This document shows positions 35,198-44,000 of a DNA stretch of 64,000 nucleotides, piece after piece (the first letter of the stretch is position 1; the number at the start of each line of letters is the position of its first letter). Origin of the DNA: Planctomycetia bacterium (GTDB taxonomy: Bacteria > Planctomycetota > GCA-002687715); assembly GCA_005790545.1 (NCBI GenBank), contig SXUL01000088.1, forward strand, positions 62,001 through 126,000. The letters are read 5' to 3'. The notes under the pieces were generated by a model that saw only the letters and a program-made list of their open reading frames with translations, did not search any database and was not told where the DNA came from. A program made the position numbers and the translations under genes.

Positions 35198-36864
35198 CAC
35201 GTTCTCCTGTAGTCGAAGCTCGGCCGCGTGGGCTGGCCGTAGTTGGTGAGTGCGCCGCCCGGGCCTGTGGCGTTCGGGCGCTGAAAGATCCAGTTTTGCC
35301 AGGCACTGAGGCGCGCGAAGATCTTGCTGTCTGCGGTCTCAGGGCCCGGGAAACGCAACGAGGCTTCCATGCCCGTGAGCGCGTCAGGCGAAAGGCTCGC
35401 GCGTTCCTCCACCGCGAGTCGCACTTCGTCTTCGTAGTCGAGGTCATCGAGAGCCATGGTGATGAGCCCCGCTTGTTCGGCGTCCTCGACTCCCAGCGCC
35501 CCCGCTGAGAGCGCCTTGCGTGCGGCTGACGCAGCTCTCTCATCGCCGCAGAAACGGTTCAGGATGCGCGTGAGGCCGTGGGTCATCGGCAGCGCGCCAT
35601 CGTTCATGGCGCTGGCTGCGAGCTGGCCGCAGTCGTCCGCGATCAGCGCGTAGGCGCGGTCGGCACCGAGCAGGAGTTCGAGGAGCGAGCCCGTGAAGGC
35701 CGAGCCCGGTTCCACGAGGGCGAAGAAGCTCTTGGCAGTGAGGTCGTAGCGTCTGAGCGTGCGGGCCATGAAGAGGCGCACTTCGTTGAGGAATCCGTCG
35801 TCGGCATTGGCAAGCAGCGCTGCGTCCACCCGCGCCACCATGGCGCCATCACCCTTGGTGCGCACGCGTACGAGATTCACGCCGGGAAGGTCCAGACGCA
35901 GCGCGAGCAGTGCCAGATCGAGTTCGCGGAACGCGCGCAGAGCCCAAAGCTCGGCGCCCTTCTGAAGCATGGCGGCGCGTTCCACGGGTTCATCGGCTGC
36001 GGGAGCCGAGAGCAGCAAGTCCGCGACGCGAGCGCCAAGATCCACGCGGAGTTCCACATGCCGGCCGCGGAGAACTGCATCGCTCTCGCGTTCGAGACCG
36101 ATCCGCGGCAAGGCCACTGGCGTGGCAGCGCGCCGTGTCGATTGCGCCGCTGCTGCATCGGTGCGGCGCGTCACGGCTGCGTCGAAGCCTGTCTTGCTTG
36201 GTACTTCATCGACCAGACCCCAGTCCTTTGCACGTCGGCCTTTGATGCCCTCGGCGATGGTGCAGAAGATGTCCGAGCGGTCCCGGCGCACGCGGCGTTT
36301 GTCGACGAGTCGCGTGAGCCCGCCAGTGCCGGGGAGCACCGCGAGCAGCGGCACTTCGGGGAAACTCACGGCGCTGTTGCCATCGTCCACGAGCAGGATC
36401 TGGTCGCAGGCAAGCGCAAGCTCGTAGCCACCGCCTGCGGCGGTGCCGTTCAGAGCTGCGATGGTCGCCACGCCGGAGTGCTTCGACAGATCCTCAAGTC
36501 CGATGCGCGTCTCGTTGGTGAACTTGCAGAAGTTCACCTTGAAGGCATGGGTGGACTTTCCGAGCATGTAGATGTTCGCTCCCGCACAGAAGATGCGCGG
36601 CACGGCCGAGGTGACGACAAGCGACTTCACTGCCGGATGCTCGAAGCGGATGCGCTGCAGTGCGTCGGCGAGCTCGATGTCCACGCCGAGGTCGTAGGCA
36701 TTCTGCTTGAGCGTGTATTCGGGGCCGAGTCCTTCTTCTTCCTGCACGGAGAGCGCGAGGCGCGCCACCGCTCCGTCGACGCTGAACTTCCAATGCCGAT
36801 AGCGCGAAGGGTCGGTCTCGAAGTCCGTGAAGCCACGCGACGTTGCCGCAGAGTCGTCAGCCAT
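35197..36864 (-). CDS. boxC: 2,3-epoxybenzoyl-CoA dihydrolase (BoxC)
   Basis: 555 aa, typical for BoxC. It is an enoyl-CoA hydratase-superfamily protein that opens the 2,3-epoxybenzoyl-CoA ring, yielding 3,4-dehydroadipyl-CoA semialdehyde and formate. The crotonase oxyanion-hole segments are visible: RIFCAGANIYML and ALNGTAAGGGYELALACD, followed by FPEVPLLAVLPGTGGLTRLVDKR. A second, degenerate crotonase half follows. I start at ATG 36864 because the conserved protein begins there; 13 upstream codons are possible but unsupported. It is divergent from the boxR-like gene over an 83-bp region with palindromes. Confidence 0.94.
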   Translation of the reverse strand: MADDSAATSRGFTDFETDPSRYRHWKFSVDGAVARLALSVQEEEGLGPEYTLKQNAYDLGVDIELADALQRIRFEHPAVKSLVVTSAVPRIFCAGANIYMLGKSTHAFKVNFCKFTNETRIGLEDLSKHSGVATIAALNGTAAGGGYELALACDQILLVDDGNSAVSFPEVPLLAVLPGTGGLTRLVDKRRVRRDRSDIFCTIAEGIKGRRAKDWGLVDEVPSKTGFDAAVTRRTDAAAAQSTRRAATPVALPRIGLERESDAVLRGRHVELRVDLGARVADLLLSAPAADEPVERAAMLQKGAELWALRAFRELDLALLALRLDLPGVNLVRVRTKGDGAMVARVDAALLANADDGFLNEVRLFMARTLRRYDLTAKSFFALVEPGSAFTGSLLELLLGADRAYALIADDCGQLAASAMNDGALPMTHGLTRILNRFCGDERAASAARKALSAGALGVEDAEQAGLITMALDDLDYEDEVRLAVEERASLSPDALTGMEASLRFPGPETADSKIFARLSAWQNWIFQRPNATGPGGALTNYGQPTRPSFDYRRT

Positions 36865-36899
36865 GGCCCGGTTGTACCCGCGGAGGTCAATGCCGCCAA

Positions 36900-36942
36900 G
36901 CACTATAGTGTCTTGGTTGCACAGGATAGAGCATTATACTGC
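36900..36942. promoter_or_regulatory. Candidate BoxR operator/promoter region between boxC and boxR
   Basis: An AT-rich island in the 83-bp divergent gap. It contains the perfect palindrome CACTATAGTG at 36901-36910 and a related copy, GCATTATACTGC, at 36931-36942. Their centres are 31 bp apart, about three helical turns. The second copy overlaps a -10-like TATACT (36935-36940) whose end is 7 nt before the boxR ATG, with TTGGTT (36913-36918) as a weak -35. On the other strand TATAAT and TATAGT could serve boxC. The layout suits a dimeric repressor controlling both directions. Confidence 0.5.
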
Positions 36943-36947
36943 CACAC

Positions 36948-37742
36948 ATGTCAACCCCTGTACGTCGCCACAACGAGGAACTGGTCCGGCTCGGGGTGCG
37001 CGTGCGTGCCGCGCGCACAGCGCGCGAGTATTCGCGCGAGGAGCTTGCGGGCGCCTCCGGGCTTTCGGTGCGCTTTCTCGCGGAAGTGGAGGCCGGGCGC
37101 GGCAACATCAGCGTGCTGCGGCTCTTGGAACTGGCTGCGGCTCTGGGAACAACGGGTCCGAATCTCCTCGGCGCTGCCGATGTCGTGAAGCGGCCGTTCC
37201 TCGTCCTCTGCGGCCTGCGCGGTGCGGGGAAGAGCAGTCTTGGTGCCGCCGTGGCGGCCGACTTGCACGTGCCGTTCACGGAGCAGGACCGGCTCGTGGA
37301 GGAACGCGCCGGGATGGAGTTGCGCGAGGTCTTCAGCCTGCAAGGAGAGGAGTGGTACCGCATCCAGGCCCGCGCCGCGCTGCTCGAGCTCATCCAACGC
37401 GAGGAGAAGCCGCGCATCATCGCGACTGCCGGAGGCGTGGTGCTGGATGCAGAACTCTGGGGCCAGTTGCGCGAGCGCACGCACACGGTCTGGCTGACGG
37501 CGCGGCCGGACGACCACTGGCGACGAGTGGTAGCGCAGGGCGATCAACGGCCCATGCGCGGACGTCCGGAGGCACGCATCGAACTCGAGCGTCTGCTGCA
37601 ACGACGCACGCCGCTTTACTCCCAGGCTGCGGAGAAACTCGACACCTCAAAGCTCGGCGAGACGCGTTCCCGCGCGGCGCTGCGCACGATGGCGCAGCGC
37701 GCGTTCGCAACCGCGCTCAGCGTGCCTGCTGTGCGCGAATGA
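36948..37742 (+). CDS. boxR: BoxR-type regulator: XRE HTH fused to shikimate-kinase-like domain
   Basis: 264 aa. Residues about 10-70 are an XRE/Cro helix-turn-helix (YSREELAGASGLSVRFLAEVEAGRGNIS). Residues about 83-250 resemble shikimate kinase, with a P-loop (CGLRGAGKSS) and ATAGGVVLD. This architecture is that of BzdR/BoxR, repressors of benzoyl-CoA pathways in which the kinase-like domain senses benzoyl-CoA. Divergence from boxC strengthens the call. No SD is present; the -10 spacing suggests a leaderless mRNA. The 3' end overlaps the convergent aconitase gene by 26 nt. Confidence 0.9.
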   Translation: MSTPVRRHNEELVRLGVRVRAARTAREYSREELAGASGLSVRFLAEVEAGRGNISVLRLLELAAALGTTGPNLLGAADVVKRPFLVLCGLRGAGKSSLGAAVAADLHVPFTEQDRLVEERAGMELREVFSLQGEEWYRIQARAALLELIQREEKPRIIATAGGVVLDAELWGQLRERTHTVWLTARPDDHWRRVVAQGDQRPMRGRPEARIELERLLQRRTPLYSQAAEKLDTSKLGETRSRAALRTMAQRAFATALSVPAVRE

Positions 37743-39984
37743 GGTTCAGGGCACTGCCTGCCTTGAACCAGCTGATCTGTTGCGGTGTCATGGTGTGCGC
37801 GAGTTGGATGGTCTCGCGTGCACCACCTTCATGCACGATGGTGCAGTCCACCGATTTGCCGGGCGCAATGGAGCTGAGGCCCGTGATGTCCAGGCGATCG
37901 GTCTCGCGGATCTTTTCCCAATCCGCCGCGTTGCTGAAGGTGAAGGGGAGCAGCCCCTGCTTCTTCAGATTGGTTTCGTGAATGCGCGCGAAGCTGCGTG
38001 CGATGACGGCGCGTCCGCCCAGCCAGCGCGGGCTCATGGCCGCGTGTTCGCGGCTCGAACCCTCGCCGTAGTTGGCATCGCCGATGACCACCCAGCCGAC
38101 ACCGCGCGTCTTGTAGTCGCGTGCGTTCGCCTGGAACTCGGCGCGTCCTCCGGTGAACACATTGAGTCCCTTGCCCGTGGCGCCGTCAAAGGCGTTCTTC
38201 GCGCCGAGGAACATGTTGTCGCTGATGCGATCCAGATGTCCGCGGAAGGCCAGCCACTTGCCGGCCGCAGAGATGTGGTCCGTGGTGCACTTGCCACTCG
38301 CCTTCATGAGCACGGGTGCTTCGAGAATGTCTTTCCCGTCCCACGCAGCGAAAGGCTCGAGGAGCGCGAGACGCGGGCTTGCAGGATCCACGGCGACGCG
38401 CACGCCGCTGGTGTCGGCCGGTGCAGCCAGGAACCCCGTCCCTGGTCCGGCGAATCCCTGGCGTGGCAGTTCGTCCGCTACGGGCGGCGCGAGCTTCCGA
38501 GCCTTGCCCTGTGCGTCCTGCAGAGTGTCCGTGGCCGGATTGAAATCGAGGCGCCCGGAGAGGGCCGCCGTCATCACGAGTTCCGGGCTGGAGATGAACG
38601 CGAACGTCGCCGTGTTGCCGTCGTTGCGTGCCTGGAAGTTGCGATTGAAGGACGTGATGATGCTGTTCACGTCGCCGTCCTTGATGTCATCCCGCTTCCA
38701 CTGGCCGATGCAGGGGCCGCATGCATTCGAGAGCACCGTGGCTCCCGCAGCGGTGAGATCCTTCAGGAAGCCGTCGCGCTCGATGGTGGCGTGCACCTGA
38801 TCGGAGCCCGGCGAAATGAACAGCGGTGTCTTCAGCCGCATGCCGGCGGCCACAGCCTGGCGCAGGATGTGGGTCGCGCGACCGACATCCTCGTAGCTGG
38901 AGTTGGTGCAGCTTCCGATGAGCGCCGCGGAAATCACAGTGGGCCAGCCCTTCTCGGTCGCTTCTGCTCCGAGGGCTGAGATGGGGCGCGCGAGATCCGG
39001 CGTGTGCGGCCCGACCACGTGTGGCTCGAGATGGTCGAGGTCGATCTCCACCACCTGATCGAAGTAACGCGCCGGGGCGGCGGCCACTTCAGGATCAGCG
39101 CGGAGTTCGAGGGCGTGGGCTTCAGCGAGGGCGGCCAGGTCAGAGCGGCCGGTGGCCCTGAGGTAACGGAGCATGCTCGCGTCACAGGGGAATACCGAGC
39201 AGGTAGCGCCGAGTTCCGCGCCCATGTTGGTGATGGTGGCCTTGCCCGTGCAGGAGATGGTTTCGCATCCGCTGCCGAAATACTCAACGATGGCGCCGGT
39301 GCCGCCTGCGACGGTCAGGAGGCCCGCGAGTTTCAGGATCACGTCCTTCGGTGCGGTCCACCCGGAGAGTCGTCCCGTCAGACGCACGCCGATGAGCTTC
39401 GGTGAGCGCACGTTCCACGGCAGTCCTGCCATCACGTCCACTGCGTCGGCACCGCCAACACCGACCGCGAGCATGCCGAGGCCACCGGCGTTGGGCGTGT
39501 GCGAATCGGTGCCGATCATCAGCCCGCCGGGGAAAGCGTAGTTTTCGAGGACGACCTGATGAATGATGCCGCTGCCCGGCTTCCAGAAACCGATGCCGGA
39601 GCGTGCAGAGGCGGTACGCAGGAACTCATAGACCTCGCGGTTCTCATCGTTGGCGGTGCCGAGATCCTCGTCGGCGCCGCGGCGTGCACGGATCAGGTGA
39701 TCGCAGTGCACGGTGGTCGGAACGGCCACGCGCTCGAGGCCGCCGGACAGAAACTGGAGCAGCGCCATCTGCGCCGTTGCATCCTGCATGGCTACGCGGT
39801 CGGGCCTGAGATCGAGATTCGACTGCGCGCGAGTGAGAGGCTGGGTCGCGGGGTCGAGGTGGCTCGCGAGGATCTTCTCGGCGAGCGTCAGTGCGCGGCC
39901 GAGGCGCTCGCGCATGGAGGCGTGGCTCGCAGCCTGCTTCGCATAGAGGTTTTCGATGGCACGGGTGCAGTCGGCGTTGTGCAT
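37717..39984 (-). CDS. acn: Aconitate hydratase, mitochondrial type
   Basis: 755 aa. It converts citrate to isocitrate through a [4Fe-4S] cluster. The cluster Cys residues are in IGSCTNSSYED and SNACGPCIGQW; other active-site segments are IGTDSHTPNAGGLG and the C-terminal swivel domain with YGEGSSREHAA. The size and N-terminal features (VPTTVHCDHLI, GFWKPGSGIIHQVVLENYA) put it with the mitochondrial aconitase group, not AcnA or AcnB of E. coli. ATG 39984 has GGAG close upstream and starts in line with the family. It is convergent with and overlaps boxR. Confidence 0.96.
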   Translation of the reverse strand: MHNADCTRAIENLYAKQAASHASMRERLGRALTLAEKILASHLDPATQPLTRAQSNLDLRPDRVAMQDATAQMALLQFLSGGLERVAVPTTVHCDHLIRARRGADEDLGTANDENREVYEFLRTASARSGIGFWKPGSGIIHQVVLENYAFPGGLMIGTDSHTPNAGGLGMLAVGVGGADAVDVMAGLPWNVRSPKLIGVRLTGRLSGWTAPKDVILKLAGLLTVAGGTGAIVEYFGSGCETISCTGKATITNMGAELGATCSVFPCDASMLRYLRATGRSDLAALAEAHALELRADPEVAAAPARYFDQVVEIDLDHLEPHVVGPHTPDLARPISALGAEATEKGWPTVISAALIGSCTNSSYEDVGRATHILRQAVAAGMRLKTPLFISPGSDQVHATIERDGFLKDLTAAGATVLSNACGPCIGQWKRDDIKDGDVNSIITSFNRNFQARNDGNTATFAFISSPELVMTAALSGRLDFNPATDTLQDAQGKARKLAPPVADELPRQGFAGPGTGFLAAPADTSGVRVAVDPASPRLALLEPFAAWDGKDILEAPVLMKASGKCTTDHISAAGKWLAFRGHLDRISDNMFLGAKNAFDGATGKGLNVFTGGRAEFQANARDYKTRGVGWVVIGDANYGEGSSREHAAMSPRWLGGRAVIARSFARIHETNLKKQGLLPFTFSNAADWEKIRETDRLDITGLSSIAPGKSVDCTIVHEGGARETIQLAHTMTPQQISWFKAGSALNLIRAQQAR

Positions 39985-40036
39985 GGCTCCACTTCCTTCG
40001 CGGGACGCGGGACCATAGCGCCGGGCTCGGCGCGCT

Positions 40037-40732
40037 TCACGCCGGACGCGAGTGACTCCGTACACCTTCGGGCGTCGCCAGGATCGCGCGGGCACACAGG
40101 CCGAGAAAGAGCCCGTGGTCCACGATCCCCGGCCGCGCGTCGAGGGCTCGCGCGAGTGCTGCTGCATCCGGGATGCCGTTGGCGAAGTGCAGGTCGAGGA
40201 TCACATTGCCGTTGTCCGTGAGTGCGAGGTCACCCGTGGGGCCGCTCCGTGGCACGACCCGGCAACCGAGCGCCCCGAGAAACGGCAGATGTGAGCGCCA
40301 CGCGAAAGGCACGACCTCCACTGGCAGAGGTGAACGCGTGCCAAGGCGCTGCACATCCTTGGTGTGATCGGCGATCACGATGAAGCGTCGCGCCTGCAGG
40401 GCGACCATCTTCTCGCGCAGCAGTGCGCCGCCGAGCCCTTTGATGAGATCCAGCAGCGGATCGATTTCGTCGGCGCCATCAATGGCGAGATCGAGCGCGC
40501 CCGCTTCTTCCAGCGCGAGGAGGGGGATGCCCTCCTCCCGGCACTGACGCGCGGTGCGTTCCGAGGTGGGGACACCGGCGATGTCATTCAGCCGTCCCTC
40601 GCGCAGCGCGGCTCCGAGGCCGACGAGCAAGTGGAATACGGTCGATCCGGTGCCGAGGCCGAGGCGCATGCCGCTCCGAACTTCCGTGAAGGCGGTGAGA
40701 GCAGCTTCGCGCTTGAGTGCTTCGAGGTCCAT
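40037..40732 (-). CDS. rpiA: Ribose-5-phosphate isomerase A
   Basis: 231 aa, standard length. It interconverts ribose-5-phosphate and ribulose-5-phosphate in the pentose phosphate pathway. Family motifs: GLGTGSTVFHLL (phosphate loop), DLAIDGADEIDP (catalytic Asp pair), KGLGGALLREKMVA (catalytic Glu/Lys region) and DNGNVILDLHF. No SD is seen at ATG 40732; instead TAGAAT on the minus strand (40745-40740) ends 7 nt upstream, suggesting leaderless transcription. Confidence 0.96.
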   Translation of the reverse strand: MDLEALKREAALTAFTEVRSGMRLGLGTGSTVFHLLVGLGAALREGRLNDIAGVPTSERTARQCREEGIPLLALEEAGALDLAIDGADEIDPLLDLIKGLGGALLREKMVALQARRFIVIADHTKDVQRLGTRSPLPVEVVPFAWRSHLPFLGALGCRVVPRSGPTGDLALTDNGNVILDLHFANGIPDAAALARALDARPGIVDHGLFLGLCARAILATPEGVRSHSRPA

Positions 40733-40795
40733 GGACGTGATTCTAGGCAGGAATCGGCGGCTGGTCTCGCGCCCTGCATCGCGCATCATGAGGAT

Positions 40796-41515
40796 ATGCG
40801 CTTCGGTGTGCTGACATGGAATCTCAGAAAGGGACTGGGCACCCTCGGGCGGCGGCCGGAGTTCGAGGCCATCAGTGGCGCGATCCGCGGTGTCGAGGCG
40901 CACATCACCTGCTGCCAGGAGGTGCTGCAAGCTCACAATGGCTCTACGCAGGATTGCGAGATCGCCGAGGCCCTTGGCCAGCAACACCGTTTCACCGGCC
41001 ATGCGAAGAACCTGCGCGGTGTGCACGGCATCGCAACTTTCTCGGGCTTTCCCGTTTCACGCCATGTGCATGAGGACATTTCCACGAATGTCCTTGAGCG
41101 CCGGGCTGTGCTGCATGTGCGCCTGCATCCTGTGAGTGGCCAGACCCTGCACGTCTTCAATGTCCATTTCGGACTCACGCGCCGTCAGCGCTCCTCACAG
41201 GCCGAGATGCTGGCGGAATTCCTGCGCACCAAGGTGCGAGCCCATGAGCCTTTCCTCATCGCAGGTGATTTCAACGACTGGGACCGTGCCCTCGAGCAGC
41301 ATTTGCTCCGCTCGCTCGGTGCTCACAACGCGCTGGCACACGAGCCGCTCAGCGAGCGCCGTACCTGGCCGGTGCGTCGCCCGCTTTTTCCTCTCGACCG
41401 CATCTACTACCGCGGCCTCCATCTCGAGCACGCCCGCGTGTTGCGAGGTCGCGCCTGGCACGGCCTCTCCGATCACCTTCCCATCCACGCGGTCTTCACC
41501 CTGAAGGACCACTGA
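40796..41515 (+). CDS. Endonuclease/exonuclease/phosphatase-fold hydrolase
   Basis: 239 aa. Metal-dependent EEP fold with the usual ordered motifs: LTWNLRKG (Asn), CCQEVL (metal Glu), HVFNVHFGL (His), IAGDFNDW (Asp/Asn) and LSDHLPIHA (catalytic His). Members cut phosphodiesters in DNA, RNA, phospholipids or phosphoinositides; this one cannot be placed further. It has no signal peptide. The ATG at 40796 starts right before the first strand; a GAGG 2 nt upstream is too close to be a strong SD. Confidence 0.88.
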   Translation: MRFGVLTWNLRKGLGTLGRRPEFEAISGAIRGVEAHITCCQEVLQAHNGSTQDCEIAEALGQQHRFTGHAKNLRGVHGIATFSGFPVSRHVHEDISTNVLERRAVLHVRLHPVSGQTLHVFNVHFGLTRRQRSSQAEMLAEFLRTKVRAHEPFLIAGDFNDWDRALEQHLLRSLGAHNALAHEPLSERRTWPVRRPLFPLDRIYYRGLHLEHARVLRGRAWHGLSDHLPIHAVFTLKDH

Positions 41516-41528
41516 GGAGAGATCCGTT

Positions 41529-43874
41529 TCACGCTGAACGAAATGCCTCGTGCTCTTCGCCGACCCGGATCTCGGCATCACCGAGCAGCAACACATCGCC
41601 GCCATGGAGCGCCATGGGTTCGCGGACCTGGTGGCCATTGAGAGTGGATCCGTTCGTGCTGTTCAGGTCCATGAAGACGAGGCCAGTCGCCGTGCGCACA
41701 AACTGCGCGTGCATGGAGGAGGCTTGTTCATGAGCGAGCTGGATTGCGCACCGGGCATCCCTGCCAATGGACTGACGACCGAGGGCGACGCGCACAAGTC
41801 TCCACGCACCATCCGGGTCAAGTACCCAGAGCTTGTCAGGCGGTGATGTGAGCACTGACGCAGTCGGCGGGCTCTGCGCAACGGGCGCGGCTTGATCGGG
41901 GACAGACGGCGCGCGCTGCGCAATGGGCGCAGCTGACACAGGCGCAGCCGGGGGAAGTTCTGGAACACTGAAGCTCGGCCGCTCCGGGGCGGTTGGGTGG
42001 TTCGTCTCGGTGTTGAATGCCATTTGTGCTGGCGGAATCCCGCACTCAACGTCTGGAACGACAGCGGGAATGACCGCGGCGGGGATTGCTTCGATGCTGG
42101 GGGATGCTGCGCACTTTGGTGTTGTGGATGTGATGCTCTCTGAAGCGGCGTTTGAGTGCGAACTCGCGACGGGTTCGAACGCTTCTGACCCGGACTCGAT
42201 TTCGCAAGCTGCGGGGATCAACGTTGTTGGCGCTGGTTCACGAGGAGTTTCGGCGCACTCCAGACCGGAGGCGGGAACAGGAACGACACTGTGCGCGGTT
42301 GCGGGTGCTTCAGTGTGTGCGTGCTGCGTTGCCGTTGAAGGCGGGTTGGCCACGACGGCTACGGCCTCGGCTGATGGCGGTGAGAATGCCGGTGGAGTGT
42401 GCGCAGGCCCCGGGGCGAACGGTGTTCCGCGGTGCAGTGTGGCGGGTCCCGTCGTTGGTGGATCAGCGCGCGCGATGAGAATGCCCGTCGCCAACCACCA
42501 GCGTTCAACCACCTCGATGATGAGCGCCGGCAGCCAGAGAAGGAGCGTGATCGTGAGGACGCTGAGGAACAAGGACCAAAGGAACTGGAACCAGCGGATG
42601 CTTGCCGCATCCTCTGCTTCATCGAGATCAGTTTCTCCGCGTCCGACGGCGTCCTCCGCTTCGCTGACATGAGCTTCCGCTCTTTCGAGGAGCTTCGGGA
42701 ATTCCTCGAGAACTGCCTTCATGTCGGCGAGTGCGTGCAAGAGCTGCTGGTGAAACCGTTCCTCCTCCATGGCGACCGCGGCGGTGTGCTCTGCCACGCT
42801 GCGCTCGGCTGCGGCCAGTGTTTCTTCCACGTCCTTCGAGGTGGATGAGTGTGCTTCCAAGGCGGCTTTCAGCGCTGGTGCGAGTTGCCCCCTTGAAGGC
42901 CGCCACGTTGCAGCGTTCGCCTTCTCGTGCCGTGCGCGCCACAAACTTGCCCACGCATCGATGGCAGCCTGACAGTTCTTCCGAAGCTCTGAGTCGGCGA
43001 ACGCTGTGTCCTTGCCCGCCTGCTTTTCGAGGAACTCCTTGGATGCAACGAGCCCCTCTTTGACTTCGGCTTCGTTCTCGGGCTGGCTGCGGGTCATGAA
43101 GTTCAGCACTGCCCTCGCGGGCCCCGCATTCTCTTCCCGCATCGTCGCTGCAGCTCTGTCGAATTCAGTCTTGGCGTCGTTTGCTGCGGCCTCGACTTTG
43201 GCTTGATGCGCCACGATGGCGCTGCGTTCATCTAGCAACGTTCTGGCCAAGTCTGGGTGGCTGGAACGCGCGAGTTTGGCGTCCAACGCGGACTTGGCTT
43301 GCGAGCGCAATGCCTGCGCCTCTCTCAGCCTCCCCAAGGCCAGCTTGTAGGGGGTGTCGTCGGCAAGCGGAGCCAGGAGATCGCGCCACTTCTCAAGATC
43401 CGCTTCGGCCGCAGCGATGAGTGCCGGCAGTTTCTTGTTGTGGTCTGTGACTTCGTCAACCGCAGCCTCTGCCGCATCCAGGTCCCCCTCAGCATTGCGC
43501 AGACGCTCTTCGCATTTCGCCACCTGATAGGCTTCCCATTCACTGGGCTGTGCCGTGACCCATGCAGCTCTCATGCCGAGTCCGAGCAGCAGGCAGGCAC
43601 AAATGCCGAGGGCAATCCAGCCGCCGCGAATCCATGTTGCGACCACTGATGGTCCTGCGTTGTGGCGCCCTCTTCGGGCGAGTTGATGATCAGCGACGCG
43701 GGCCGTGAGCAATCTCCAAGGAGAGCACAGTTGCTCCCACAGGCAGATGAGGCAAGAGCCATGAAAACTGCCGAATGATCCTCGGAAGACCAGCAGCGAT
43801 GCAGCGAGATAGAGTCCGATGAGTGTGAGGACAAACTCGGTGTCCCAGTGCCAGTCCGTGATGAAGTCCCGCAT
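41529..43874 (-). CDS. Membrane-anchored coiled-coil protein with cytosolic FHA domain
   Basis: 781 aa. ATG 43874 has GGAG at 6 nt. Predicted layout: a membrane helix near 14-30, a short basic loop, a second helix near 85-106, a long Ala/Glu/Lys-rich coiled coil from about 110 to 425, and a hydrophobic stretch near 428-458. A Pro/Ala/Thr-rich linker follows, then a C-terminal FHA domain (about 690-770: IGRDARCAIQL, SMHAQF, DLNSTNGSTLNG). Basic residues in the first loop would place the coiled coil outside and FHA inside. FHA domains bind phosphothreonine, so a partner Ser/Thr kinase is expected; one is encoded at 56749. I know no family with this whole architecture. Confidence 0.75.
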   Translation of the reverse strand: MRDFITDWHWDTEFVLTLIGLYLAASLLVFRGSFGSFHGSCLICLWEQLCSPWRLLTARVADHQLARRGRHNAGPSVVATWIRGGWIALGICACLLLGLGMRAAWVTAQPSEWEAYQVAKCEERLRNAEGDLDAAEAAVDEVTDHNKKLPALIAAAEADLEKWRDLLAPLADDTPYKLALGRLREAQALRSQAKSALDAKLARSSHPDLARTLLDERSAIVAHQAKVEAAANDAKTEFDRAAATMREENAGPARAVLNFMTRSQPENEAEVKEGLVASKEFLEKQAGKDTAFADSELRKNCQAAIDAWASLWRARHEKANAATWRPSRGQLAPALKAALEAHSSTSKDVEETLAAAERSVAEHTAAVAMEEERFHQQLLHALADMKAVLEEFPKLLERAEAHVSEAEDAVGRGETDLDEAEDAASIRWFQFLWSLFLSVLTITLLLWLPALIIEVVERWWLATGILIARADPPTTGPATLHRGTPFAPGPAHTPPAFSPPSAEAVAVVANPPSTATQHAHTEAPATAHSVVPVPASGLECAETPREPAPTTLIPAACEIESGSEAFEPVASSHSNAASESITSTTPKCAASPSIEAIPAAVIPAVVPDVECGIPPAQMAFNTETNHPTAPERPSFSVPELPPAAPVSAAPIAQRAPSVPDQAAPVAQSPPTASVLTSPPDKLWVLDPDGAWRLVRVALGRQSIGRDARCAIQLAHEQASSMHAQFVRTATGLVFMDLNSTNGSTLNGHQVREPMALHGGDVLLLGDAEIRVGEEHEAFRSA

Positions 43875-43966
43875 AGTTCTCTCCAAGGCCCCCGCTGTGG
43901 AGTCCTTTGCCCCCTAGTGCTTCGGCTGAGTTCGTATGGGACAGAATCTGAGCGGCCAGCGCCTCC

Positions 43967-44000
43967 TGCGGAGACTGCGGAGACTGCGGAGACTGCGGAG
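43967..44000. repeat. 9-bp tandem repeat, 3.8 copies
   Basis: The unit TGCGGAGAC occurs three times in a row plus TGCGGAG. It is in the 230-bp gap between the divergent FHA and S46 genes, about 105 bp before the S46 start. No coding role is supported; a minus-strand frame across it lacks other coding features. Confidence 0.85.

Noticed and set aside
36948-37742. Shikimate kinase (aroK) with an HTH fusion
   Set aside because: The kinase-like part is fused to an XRE domain and is divergent from boxC, the known layout of the BoxR/BzdR regulators. A biosynthetic role is less likely.
42150-42200. tRNA-like GTTCGAA element
   Set aside because: It is within the coding sequence of the FHA protein and no cloverleaf can be built around it.
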